A stretch of DNA of 64,000 nucleotides, taken from an uncultured Alphaproteobacteria bacterium (GTDB lineage Bacteria; Pseudomonadota; Alphaproteobacteria; RF32; CAG-239). Under the pieces are notes generated by a model that was not told the DNA's origin, made no database searches, and saw only the letters and a list, made by a program, of their open reading frames with translations. A program made the translations under genes and the position numbers. Location: assembly GCA_944391475.1 (NCBI GenBank), contig CALXTR010000005.1, positions 1 through 64,000 of the forward strand, given 5' to 3'. Positions 47,001-55,069 of the stretch are shown piece after piece; the stretch's first letter is position 1; every line of letters starts with the position of its first letter.

Positions 47001-48288
47001 ACATATCAGATTTATACAACAGTTCACCTTTTTCGCTGGGGAAAACCGTACCGCTGAGCTTAAAATTGGCATTTCCGGGCAATTGGGCTTGTAATTTATT
47101 AACATTGAGCTTTCCAGGCAGCACATCAAAGCTCAGCTCCAAATTTTTAATTTCTTGCCCCTCATACTTAGCTTTCACCGCATTAATATCAGCAATAACA
47201 TCCGTTTTAGGATTAATTTTAAGTTCTTTACCTTGCTCATATAAGCGTATTGTGTCTGCAATTGCCGCCATAATTGGAGCCAAATCGAGTTCGGTCAAAT
47301 TAAATGCCATTTCGATTTTTTGGCGAGGAGCGTTTTCATCTTGCTGGTTCCAATCTTTAACTTCGGGCACCCGCGGAATAATAATATTTCCGGCCGCCGC
47401 AGTCTCACCATATTTCACAATCAAATTTGAGAAATCGATTTTTTGTTTGTTAGTATTAATCTGGGTTGAAACAGCAAGCGGTAAATCATATTGTTTATCA
47501 AATTTCACGTTTTTGAAATTTTCGGTCACAAAATTCATCAAGCGTTTAGATTCAAACACCAAATTTCCGGTCACTACATCATTTTTAGGCATCACCGAAC
47601 CATCAAACCTAAACATGGTCTGCGTCGCCGGATTATTAATCACCGCATTGATAGATGTATTCATATTATCAGTAATCCGCCCGATAGAAAAAGCAAATCC
47701 GGCCGGATTATTATCTTTCATATAACTTCCTTCAATATGGAATGGCCCGAGCAAACTATCTGCCATCACTTCAGCCGACAGATTATCAAATTTCCAGTCG
47801 ATTCCGCGTTTAGCATCATAAAAAGTTAAGGTTGCCTTTTCAATTGACAAGCTATCGAGCTTAACTTGCGTCTCTTCCATTTGCCGTTTTTGCTCAGCAG
47901 ATAATTCTCCAGCCCAGTTGAGGCTTCCATCATCCATAATTTTCATCCGCACGGTCGGATATTGGAGTGTCATCTGCTCCACGTTAAACTCACCTTTTAA
48001 GAGCGGCACCAAATCAAGCCTAGCCACCAAACTCTTCACTTCGGCCAAAGGCTGTGGTATTTCGGCTTTTTCGCTATAAATTTTGATATCTTGCGCCGTC
48101 AAATAAGGAGATGGCAAAAACTTTAACTCCACCGGTCCGGCAAACACTACTTTTTTACCGGTAGCTGCTGAAAATTGTTCAGAAATTTTAGCTTTATGTT
48201 CATTCCAATTAATTGAATAAATCAAGATTGCCAACGCCCCCGCGGCAATTACCAACAACCCCACTAACAGCAGCAAAAATTTTTTCAC
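44062..48288 (-). CDS. Very long AsmA-family protein with C-terminal coiled coil
   Basis: A 1408-residue inner-membrane protein facing the periplasm. One N-terminal helix (about 4-24) leads into an AsmA domain: INWNEHKAKISEQFSAATGK, KLFLPSPYLTAQDIKIYSE-type start, and later repeated beta stretches. AsmA-like proteins are now thought to form lipid-conducting bridges to the outer membrane. Unlike typical AsmA (about 600 residues), the beta part continues to about 1090 and is followed by a Gln/Glu/Lys-rich coiled coil (about 1095-1330) with alternating helices, then a disordered tail. It lies 72 bases upstream of the galU-like gene on the same strand. Lipid transport is inferred. Confidence 0.82.
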   Translation of the reverse strand: MKKFLLLLVGLLVIAAGALAILIYSINWNEHKAKISEQFSAATGKKVVFAGPVELKFLPSPYLTAQDIKIYSEKAEIPQPLAEVKSLVARLDLVPLLKGEFNVEQMTLQYPTVRMKIMDDGSLNWAGELSAEQKRQMEETQVKLDSLSIEKATLTFYDAKRGIDWKFDNLSAEVMADSLLGPFHIEGSYMKDNNPAGFAFSIGRITDNMNTSINAVINNPATQTMFRFDGSVMPKNDVVTGNLVFESKRLMNFVTENFKNVKFDKQYDLPLAVSTQINTNKQKIDFSNLIVKYGETAAAGNIIIPRVPEVKDWNQQDENAPRQKIEMAFNLTELDLAPIMAAIADTIRLYEQGKELKINPKTDVIADINAVKAKYEGQEIKNLELSFDVLPGKLNVNKLQAQLPGNANFKLSGTVFPSEKGELLYKSDMSLRADELVELLRAFKLEPVLPVPSIYRKFTGTAKAEGSLSEIKITPLDFTLDKTKVAGDIALMRENGKFKSFVIIQADSINFDNYIPMLPDEVAESDLENRLRYRFTQLQKLKNLDVQFMLNLGLGIYDNLPFEKMVAEGKLQNGVLELKKLDIPSLSGGSLEASGKIKGFGENFEFENLKYNFQNPDVFSLLSKFAVELPEWEIKNLKKFSAEGIATGTLSRFAIKNVSKLENMDMSFGGVVTKTDAGRYYQGKLYFKAPDFISMMQNFKINYAPNVYSLGVFTLNTDFVGVSDNFKAENLQLSIGQNQMEGNLEYAELEKKQKISGQLKINQLELERFFYNGEASRVNNEVASFKKTDTDKVAFLAKPWWSNVKINYDLYKDLELNFKLDVAKLMYENLAVQNVSTSLGLVDDVLKITDFSADYSKGKVSAEGELDFATNPSLKGKLVLSGVNLDDSFWSGKTYGFNYGTLSSNNTFSADATSVEDMIKTLVAVSDFEITDTEFKGVDFAPIETDLKKRSSGDGLSKLVRDNLEKGRTKFKSISGTLKISKADYVLSNMKFATEKEYDLTMKANGNLLLWDTKAQFELGFKDVKLPKISFELLNSLSAPQLEVNVQDIVQLYQKKHAEIAAQKQAEAQAERAQLQQGMNEQINVTKAMENRLNKEVRQKFQVVQVQIKNPQNVKAMTSLQEELDNIAKGLSEVLTLGLSPKFEQEQIDDAKRKNELLQNRIERAEKNLMKYTVDDIKYRTNLLYNQIADIHKNAQQKLNEFRAYEAGFKERLSAIETDYVLSNDPKATAIKAVVESLFVELDDINTKLSRDYVQMQNTLDPLKLAEYEDKIAQSLVTAKEDSKKLGDNMEEYYTYVEPQVQNAEKQYQEKLRQAEIERKLKENTGSISVAGGGKSMTVTRDIEDIEKSESLQEQNKIPVLDFSAQGKENVIIKQGDDPKPNKTEKKDNILLKTDGKISKASGVIVRK

Positions 48289-48382
48289 TTAAGCCTCACC
48301 TAAAACTAATCTTTGATTAAGTATTTTAATATATATTGTATAACATAATTGTTAACAGGTTTTTATCAGGTTGCCAAGAAAA

Positions 48383-48787
48383 ATGAACACATCATCACAA
48401 CTATTTGAGCTGGCATACAAGGTCTATCAACAAGCCTATGCCCCATATTCAAAATTTGCAGTCGGCGCAGCTATTTTAAGTAGTGACGGACGCACTTATA
48501 GTGGCTGCAATGTCGAAAACATTTCTTACCCTTGCGGCAGCTGCGCGGAACAAGGAGCGATTTCAGCCATGATTGCCGGCGGAAGCAAAGAAATTGCCCA
48601 AATTTTAGTTTTGGCCGACAGCCAAGACCTAATCACCCCTTGCGGTGCCTGCTTACAACGCATTCAAGAGTTTGCCACTCCCGAGTGTGAAGTTTTGCTG
48701 GCTGATTTAAGCGGAATAAAACAAGTACTAAAACTGCAAGATTTGCTACCCCACGCCTTTCAAAATCAGGAGCTCTGCCATGAATAA
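48383..48787 (+). CDS. cdd: Cytidine deaminase
   Basis: A 134-residue zinc enzyme deaminating cytidine and deoxycytidine. The zinc site is formed by SCAEQGAIS and TPCGACLQ, with the catalytic Glu in CAE; GCNVENISYPCG precedes it. Bacillus-type enzymes have CAER with Arg balancing the cysteine charge and PCGxCRQ; here these are CAEQ and PCGACLQ. ATG 48383 is preferred over TTG 48371. It overlaps the next gene by eight bases and starts the salvage operon cdd-punA-deoC-deoA. Confidence 0.9.
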   Translation: MNTSSQLFELAYKVYQQAYAPYSKFAVGAAILSSDGRTYSGCNVENISYPCGSCAEQGAISAMIAGGSKEIAQILVLADSQDLITPCGACLQRIQEFATPECEVLLADLSGIKQVLKLQDLLPHAFQNQELCHE

Positions 48788-49595
48788 TTCAAGCGTTGAC
48801 TACATTCGACAACACATTTCCTCCTATCAGCCCCACACCCTCATAATTTTGGGTAGTGGTCTTGGTAATCTGGGTGAAAAACTGCAAAACCCGATATCAT
48901 TAAATTATCAAGACATTCCAGATTTTCCACGCAGTACCGTACAAGGCCACGGAGGAAAGCTCATTTGCGGAAAGCTAGGCGAGCGCGAAGTATTGTGTAT
49001 GCAAGGTCGTTTTCATCTCTATGAAGGGCACAAACCCCAAACCATTCACCAGCTTTTTGCTTGCTTCAAAGAGCTAGACATTCAGGAACTGATTGTGACC
49101 AACGCAGCCGGTTCACTCAATCCTGACATTGCCCCCGGCAGCCTGATGCTGATAAAAGACCATATCAATTTTAGCGGTCAAAATCCGCTGATTGGTGCTA
49201 ATGATGATAAGATTGGCCCCCGCTTTCCGGCCTTAAACAATGCATATGATGAAGAGATTAGAACGAGAGTTAAACTCTTGGCTCAAAAACACAACATTGC
49301 TCTAAGCGAAGGTGTTTATATGATGGTGCTGGGACCAAATTTTGAAACTCCGGCCGAGATTCGCGCTTTTCGAATTTTAGGTGCCGATGCCGTTGGTATG
49401 TCCACCGTTCCGGAGGTGATTTCGGCCATTCATGTAGGTATGAAAGTTTTAGGAATTTCGGTAATTACCAATTACGGTGCCGGCATGAGCAATGAACAAC
49501 CCAGCCACGAGGAAACTTTGGCGCAAGGGCAAAAAGCCTCAGATGAACTCACCAAATTGATTAGCGCCTATCTTACCACCAAAGGAGAAAAATAA
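48780..49595 (+). CDS. punA: Purine nucleoside phosphorylase (inosine/guanosine type)
   Basis: A 271-residue trimeric-type phosphorylase that splits purine nucleosides into base and ribose-1-phosphate. Signature segments are GSGLGNLGE, GRFHLYEGH, TNAAGSLNP, GPNFETPAEIR and DAVGMSTVPEVI. These distinguish it from the hexameric DeoD type. It sits between cdd and deoC with an eight-base overlap upstream and a one-base overlap downstream. Confidence 0.93.
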   Translation: MNNSSVDYIRQHISSYQPHTLIILGSGLGNLGEKLQNPISLNYQDIPDFPRSTVQGHGGKLICGKLGEREVLCMQGRFHLYEGHKPQTIHQLFACFKELDIQELIVTNAAGSLNPDIAPGSLMLIKDHINFSGQNPLIGANDDKIGPRFPALNNAYDEEIRTRVKLLAQKHNIALSEGVYMMVLGPNFETPAEIRAFRILGADAVGMSTVPEVISAIHVGMKVLGISVITNYGAGMSNEQPSHEETLAQGQKASDELTKLISAYLTTKGEK

Positions 49596-50332
49596 TGGAT
49601 GATGTAAGCGCCGCCAAAATCATAATCCAATGTCTAGATTTAACCTCTCTTGGCGAACACGATACCGAAGATGAGGTCATAGAGCTTTGCCGTCGTTCAC
49701 AAACCCCTTATGGTCCCACTGCTGCGGTTTGTATCTGGCCCAAATTTGTACCATTAGCTAAAAACTTGTTGGTTGATAGTTCCACCAAAGTTGCCACTGT
49801 AGTCAATTTTCCCGATGGCGGAGATGATTTGGTGCGTTTGGAAATGGAAATCAGCTCTGCCCTAAAATATGGCGCCGATGAAATTGATGCGGTTTTCCCA
49901 TATCGCGAATTTCTCAAAGGCAACATCACGCTTTGCGAAGAGTTTTTGCGTACAGCCGTACAGCTTTGCCACAAAAAAGCTCCGCTAAAAATCATTTTAG
50001 AAACCGGCGAGCTTAAATCGGCTACCACCATTGCCTTGGCTACCAAACTTTGCATTTCCCACGGAGCAAATTTTATCAAGACCTCAACCGGCAAAAGTAA
50101 AGTATCCGCCACTCCGGAAGCCGCCAATGCCATTTTAGAAACCATTGCCTCGGGCAGACGCAATGCCGGTTTCAAGGCCAGCGGCGGAATTAAGACCATT
50201 GAAGAAGCCAAAAAATATTTGGTGCTGGCCAATGCAATTATGGGTTATAAATGGATTAGCCCCAAAAATTTCCGCATTGGCGCCAGCTCATTACTAGACA
50301 ATTTGTTAGAAGTTATCAGTAGAGGATACTAG
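49595..50332 (+). CDS. deoC: Deoxyribose-phosphate aldolase
   Basis: A 245-residue class I aldolase that cleaves 2-deoxyribose-5-phosphate to acetaldehyde and glyceraldehyde-3-phosphate. The Schiff-base Lys is in NFIKTSTGKSK, and the second catalytic Lys is in GFKASGGIKT. The N-terminal LDLTSLGEHDTEDEVIELC and VCIWPKFV match the longer DeoC form. It receives the sugar phosphate made by the flanking phosphorylases (via a mutase not seen here). Confidence 0.94.
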   Translation: MDDVSAAKIIIQCLDLTSLGEHDTEDEVIELCRRSQTPYGPTAAVCIWPKFVPLAKNLLVDSSTKVATVVNFPDGGDDLVRLEMEISSALKYGADEIDAVFPYREFLKGNITLCEEFLRTAVQLCHKKAPLKIILETGELKSATTIALATKLCISHGANFIKTSTGKSKVSATPEAANAILETIASGRRNAGFKASGGIKTIEEAKKYLVLANAIMGYKWISPKNFRIGASSLLDNLLEVISRGY

Positions 50333-50334
50333 CC

Positions 50335-51645
50335 ATGTTACCCCAAGAAATTATCCGTCATAAACGTGACCGCCAAACCTTAAGTGGAGAAGAAATTTCC
50401 TTTTTTATAAACGGCGTAACCGACGGCAGCATTGCCGATGCTCAAGCAGCGGCTCTAACCATGGCTATTTTTCTAAATGGCATGAATAATGATGAGACCG
50501 CATCTTTGGCCTTAGCCATGAGAGATTCGGGCGATGTGCTGAGTTGGAAAGAATTAGATCGTCCGGTGGTCGACAAACACTCCACCGGCGGTGTTGGCGA
50601 CAAAGTCAGCCTGATGTTAGCCCCGATGTTGGCCGCCTGTGGAGCTTATGTCCCGATGATATCCGGCCGTGGCTTAGGACACACCGGCGGAACCTTGGAT
50701 AAATTCGATTCGATTCCGGGATACAATACCACCCCAAGCAACGATTTGTTTAAGAAAACGGTTAAAGAGGTAGGTTGCGCCATTATCGGACAAACCGGAA
50801 ACTTAGCCCCGGCCGATAAAAAAATTTATGCTCTGCGCGATGTCTGCGGCACGGTTGAATCCATTCCGCTGATAACCGCATCGATTCTTTCCAAAAAACT
50901 CGCCGCCGGATTAGATTGCTTGGTCATGGACTTAAAATGCGGCAACGGTGCTTTTATGCCTGATCTTAATTCTGCTCGCGAGCTGGCGCATAGCATTACC
51001 CGCGTGGCTAATCTGGCGCATACCAAGACCACCGCAATTTTGACCGACATGGACCAAGTTTTGGGCTATAACGTCGGCAATGCGTTAGAGATGCGTGAGG
51101 CGGTTGAATATTTGCAAGGCGCACGTCGCAATGAGCGCCTGCACCGCGTAACAATTGAGCTTTGCGCCGAATTGTTGTGCACCGCCAAGCTTTGTCAAAA
51201 CCACGATGAAGCTGTTAAGAAATTGCAACACAGTTTAGATTCGGGACAAGCTCTGGAGATTTTTGCCCGCATGGTCAGCGCACTAGGCGGACCTACTGAT
51301 TTTGTGGAAAAATATGATAAGTATCTGCCGCAAGCCCAGCTGATTAAACCGGTATTTGCGCTTAAAAAAGGCTATGTCAGTGCCGTAAAAACCCGAGAGA
51401 TTGGCTTGAGCCTAATCGGCTTGAAGGGCGGGCGCATCCACCCCGAACAAAAACTTGACTTTGCCACCGGCTTTAGCGACTTTTGCACCCTTGGTGATTT
51501 TGTTGATAACCAAACCCCGTTGGCTTTTGTTCATGCTCAAAACGAAGATGATTTTGCCCTTGTCGCTAATCAAATCCGCCAAGCCATAACCATTAGCGAC
51601 CAAAAGCCTGATGTCAATGATGTGATTATTGAATATATTCGCTAA
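50335..51645 (+). CDS. deoA: Thymidine phosphorylase
   Basis: A 436-residue pyrimidine phosphorylase converting thymidine and phosphate to thymine and deoxyribose-1-phosphate. Signatures are the DKHSTGGVGDKVSLMLAP phosphate loop, SGRGLGHTGGTLDK, and VMDLKCGNGAF. Length is normal for DeoA. It ends the operon, 2 bases after deoC. No regulator gene such as deoR is in the window. Confidence 0.94.
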   Translation: MLPQEIIRHKRDRQTLSGEEISFFINGVTDGSIADAQAAALTMAIFLNGMNNDETASLALAMRDSGDVLSWKELDRPVVDKHSTGGVGDKVSLMLAPMLAACGAYVPMISGRGLGHTGGTLDKFDSIPGYNTTPSNDLFKKTVKEVGCAIIGQTGNLAPADKKIYALRDVCGTVESIPLITASILSKKLAAGLDCLVMDLKCGNGAFMPDLNSARELAHSITRVANLAHTKTTAILTDMDQVLGYNVGNALEMREAVEYLQGARRNERLHRVTIELCAELLCTAKLCQNHDEAVKKLQHSLDSGQALEIFARMVSALGGPTDFVEKYDKYLPQAQLIKPVFALKKGYVSAVKTREIGLSLIGLKGGRIHPEQKLDFATGFSDFCTLGDFVDNQTPLAFVHAQNEDDFALVANQIRQAITISDQKPDVNDVIIEYIR

Positions 51646-51658
51646 TGATAAAAAAAAC

Positions 51659-51683
51659 ACCCCGCAGTTTCAAGCTGCGGGGT
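51659..51683. terminator. Terminator between deoA and the 51705-54842 gene
   Basis: ACCCCGCAG and CTGCGGGGT pair perfectly around TTTCAAG. On the minus strand a run of seven T follows, so it mainly ends the large minus-strand gene; on the plus strand the tail is only TAATTTA. Confidence 0.85.
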
Positions 51684-51704
51684 AATTTATAAGGCTCAAT
51701 TTAC

Positions 51705-54700
51705 TTAGCTCCGAGTGTTGGTACGACGTGGGGCATAAATATCATCTTGATAAGCATTTTTCTTTGCCTCATTGCCGCCAAGTTCTTGTGCTACATAGGT
51801 TTTGTCATCCATATTATTTGCCCCATGTACCTGATTGTAAATAAACTGATTACGCTCCGCACCAGTCAATTCGGCGGCATTCGCCTCATTACAAGCCTTA
51901 TTATACATCATTTCCTGACGCAAAGCCTCAATTTTGCTCTGCATTGAACTATTTGAAACTTGCGCAGTTTCTTGGTTCCGCACTTGTTGCTCTGCTGCAT
52001 TCGCCGGATTATCCAAACCAAAACCATATTTTGCAAGTTGCGCTTCAGTTTTTTGAATATACGCCGCTTCCGCCTCCGAGTAATTTCCATCCGGATGTTG
52101 CTGTTGAATATATACGCACACTGCCGCTTGAGCTTGTAAAGTGCGGGCATCATTAATTGCCAAATCCCGATGATACTGAGCTTGACTGCCGCTGATACCA
52201 TTTTCAGCATCTTGACGTGCTGTTTCATCCAGCATAGCCTGAACCAAATCTTGATTTTGCTCGGTAATCACCGCATGAGCCACAATTTTACCATCCACTT
52301 CGGCATAATGGGTTAGTCTCACCCCACCAATTTGCTGAGGTTCAAATTCGCTTGCCATTACCGCACCATCGTTCTCCTTATTATGCTCACTGTTATCAGC
52401 AACCGAACCACCATTTTGTTCCTTAGATTCAGGTTGCTTCATAGATTCGTGATCATAGTCCTTCTCCTGATGCACCTCAGTTAAGGTTTCACCTTCAACC
52501 AAATTAATATTTTCCGGTGTATCTTCATGAGGGGCATAATCTCCCATATAGCCCAAATCTTCATGACTGAGACCCCATTTTTTCAAATCTGCCTCATGAC
52601 CTTGCATAAACTTCTGCTCACCTTCAGAAAGCTCAATTCCCATATTTTGGCGCTCGGTCAAATCAGTATAAACCGCTTCTTGCACTTTCAAATCTTGTAA
52701 AGAATATTGAGCAATATCATCAACCAGCTTACTAGGATCACCACTTCCTACTTCGCCATATTCACCTCTTGTTGTATATGTACCATACTCATCAGGGGTT
52801 AGCGATAACGACATTTTTTGTGCCAAGGCTAAGTCTTGCTGATGATCAAGCTCAACATTACCCTGAACTTGAATCATCCCCTTAGCATCAATTGCATAAT
52901 CAAATTTTGCGCCTGCCATATCAATCGAATGAGCTCCTCCGGCTTCCCAAAATGCGCCTTCCGGCGTATTAGGTGTTGCCTCCCCTTGTTCGCTGACTTT
53001 AGCACCAACTTCAGATTGTTGAGTTGCGCTATGATTCGGCTGTTGTGCCGCGGCTTGGTTTTCAACCTCGAACTCACCTCGTTCAAATGCAGCCTGATTC
53101 GGATTATGTCCATACACTGAAGACATACCATTTTCATCAAAATTGCTCTGCGGCACATTAGTATTTTCCGGCACCACTCTAAACTCTTGCTGAGGCTCCA
53201 AACTATCTGGAATACCATTACCATTCAAATCCAAACCAACATTGCTGGCAACTGTTCCTTCCGCCATAGTTTTCAAATCGGTGGTTTCTTCAGCACCACC
53301 CCGCATCAGACACGAGGTCAAAAATCCGGTTGCCGCCACCCCAAGCGCCACCACTGCGGCCTTACGTTGCCCCTTGGGAGATTTGAGCACCGCCCCGATT
53401 TTGGGGCCCAAAGCCAAGCCCATACCGGCCAAGCTTCTCCCATAGCTTAAAATTTTTGCTGCATGCCCCAAATTTTCCGCTCCGCTCATCCCTGGGATTA
53501 CAGCCGACACCGCCGATAACGCCACCGCACTGGCTCCGAGCAATCCTTCTTTTGATTTCAAGAATTTGCCCAAGGTCAAATCTTTGTTTTGGGCTTTCAT
53601 CTGCTTATAGGTCTTAGTCATATTCTTAATACTGCTACCCATCCGGTATGCGGCTAAAGCTGTCATTCCCACCGGTCCGCAAAGCTTTGCCATCTCGCCC
53701 AAAGCATAACCTTTGGCAAAACCTAAAGCACTCATACCGAGTTGTTTCAAACCGTTCTTAGCCAATTTATAATTTTCGCCATATTTTTGCGACCATTTGG
53801 CATCTAAATCTTTAGCCTTGGCCGCAAATTTTTTCACCCCTTCGGCTGTTGGTGAGCTAAGCTGTCCCAAACGTTCACTATAAGTGCTGGAAGCCATATA
53901 TACCGCGGCCGCCACACCGGCAATAGAATCACGATTTATCTGAACTTTTTTGCCTTTACTTCCCGCTTCTACTAGCTTGCTAAAACCTTGAGCAATTTTC
54001 TTATCATTGGTATTACCCTTTGACATCTGGTCAGCACTATAAGCCTCAAACAAGACTTCTTGCAAGCTTTCCTTAAGCGAGCCGTCCCAGTCCTCAGCCG
54101 AAACTCCGTCTTTTTTGTTAGCCAATTTTTGCATAGCTTTGAGTTTGGCCGCTTCCAGCAATGTCTCTTTGGCTTCGGCTTGCTTGGTCTCATCAAGTTT
54201 TTCACGTCCAAAAGCTTTAGCTTGACCACGCACATCAAGTGCCTCCAACATATTGTGAAGTTCTTCCCACTCCGGATCTTGCTTTTCACCTTCTGCCTTG
54301 GGAGCAAACGGATCATAATCCCAGTAGGATTCAATGCTTTGCATATTGGCATCAAGACGGGCGGCATCAACATTTTTCAAACCATTTTCGGCATCATATT
54401 GAGCCAATGCCTCGCCCATCATTTTTTGGACCTCGGCAACGGTTTCCGGCTTGTTAGTTGCACGAGCCGACAACTTTTCAATTTCGGGAGCTTGTTCGAC
54501 CAAAGTTGCGAGTTCAATATTATTTTTGCCTTGCGCGGCTTCTTCCTGATTGTCATTGCCTTGCATGGCTACTACTTCCTGCCCGCGTTTAGCCAAATGT
54601 TGAAGTTTCATTTCGCAAAGTTTATCAAAATTATCTTTGCCTTCTGACGGCACCAGAGCTTCTGCATCCAAAATCTGCTTAGGGCTCAAATGTTCTGATA

Positions 54701-54842
54701 GTTTGTTTAAACCGCTTTCATTCAGCTTAGAATACAGCGCCGCCATTTTATCTTGCGACAAATTTTCCAAAAAGCTAAAATCACCCTTCTCAATTGCTTT
54801 GGTATATTTTTCAAGTTCTGCTTTTTCTAATACTTCAACCAT
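51705..54842 (-). CDS. Giant protein of unknown family, paralogue of the next gene
   Basis: A 1045-residue protein without signal peptide. Residues 1-300 are helical and acidic. The block 305-510 holds Ala/Gly-rich hydrophobic stretches (GFAKGYALGEMAKLCGPVGM, LLGASAVALSAVSAVIPG, AAVVALGVAATGFLTSCLM) that may insert as helices. A Ca-binding-like DLNGNGIPD follows near 538, then a low-complexity acidic linker. The C-terminal half has two copies of one module (about 646-760 and 843-944), each a beta start then helices ending AVYTDL...LKKWG or AVCVYI...LAKYG. It shares the whole plan with the downstream paralogue. No enzyme motif was seen. A surface, pore-forming or structural role is possible but unproven. 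Confidence 0.6.
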   Translation of the reverse strand: MVEVLEKAELEKYTKAIEKGDFSFLENLSQDKMAALYSKLNESGLNKLSEHLSPKQILDAEALVPSEGKDNFDKLCEMKLQHLAKRGQEVVAMQGNDNQEEAAQGKNNIELATLVEQAPEIEKLSARATNKPETVAEVQKMMGEALAQYDAENGLKNVDAARLDANMQSIESYWDYDPFAPKAEGEKQDPEWEELHNMLEALDVRGQAKAFGREKLDETKQAEAKETLLEAAKLKAMQKLANKKDGVSAEDWDGSLKESLQEVLFEAYSADQMSKGNTNDKKIAQGFSKLVEAGSKGKKVQINRDSIAGVAAAVYMASSTYSERLGQLSSPTAEGVKKFAAKAKDLDAKWSQKYGENYKLAKNGLKQLGMSALGFAKGYALGEMAKLCGPVGMTALAAYRMGSSIKNMTKTYKQMKAQNKDLTLGKFLKSKEGLLGASAVALSAVSAVIPGMSGAENLGHAAKILSYGRSLAGMGLALGPKIGAVLKSPKGQRKAAVVALGVAATGFLTSCLMRGGAEETTDLKTMAEGTVASNVGLDLNGNGIPDSLEPQQEFRVVPENTNVPQSNFDENGMSSVYGHNPNQAAFERGEFEVENQAAAQQPNHSATQQSEVGAKVSEQGEATPNTPEGAFWEAGGAHSIDMAGAKFDYAIDAKGMIQVQGNVELDHQQDLALAQKMSLSLTPDEYGTYTTRGEYGEVGSGDPSKLVDDIAQYSLQDLKVQEAVYTDLTERQNMGIELSEGEQKFMQGHEADLKKWGLSHEDLGYMGDYAPHEDTPENINLVEGETLTEVHQEKDYDHESMKQPESKEQNGGSVADNSEHNKENDGAVMASEFEPQQIGGVRLTHYAEVDGKIVAHAVITEQNQDLVQAMLDETARQDAENGISGSQAQYHRDLAINDARTLQAQAAVCVYIQQQHPDGNYSEAEAAYIQKTEAQLAKYGFGLDNPANAAEQQVRNQETAQVSNSSMQSKIEALRQEMMYNKACNEANAAELTGAERNQFIYNQVHGANNMDDKTYVAQELGGNEAKKNAYQDDIYAPRRTNTRS

Positions 54843-55069
54843 TTTCTAGCTCCCCGCGCTGATTTTAGCGACGCATTTGATTACATAACATAAGCTCATT
54901 TTAGCAGAAAACTATCCATAGTGCAATATGTTTTGTCAATTTTCCGGAAAATGTAACTTATTATTCACACTTGCGCTTAAGTATATCTCAAAACCCCTAA
55001 AATAAAGGTTAATCAAAGCACAAAAAAACCGGAGCAATTGCTTGCTCCGGTTTTTTTGGCAGATAAAAC
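54843..55069. other. Intergenic DNA between the two giant genes
   Basis: Apart from the terminator at 55022-55057 the 227 bases hold no reading frame of interest. The AT-rich part next to 54842 probably carries the promoter of that gene, but no clear -35/-10 pair was identified. Confidence 0.4.
55022..55057 (-). terminator. Terminator of the 55070-57784 gene
   Basis: AAAAAAACCGGAGCAA and TTGCTCCGGTTTTTTT pair perfectly over 16 bases around TTGC. It starts 13 bases after the stop codon on the minus strand and separates the two paralogous genes, so each is transcribed on its own. Confidence 0.9.

Noticed and set aside
47066-47725. Plus-strand 219-codon frame within the asmA-like gene
   Set aside because: Lies entirely opposite a well-supported AsmA domain; no start signal or motif.
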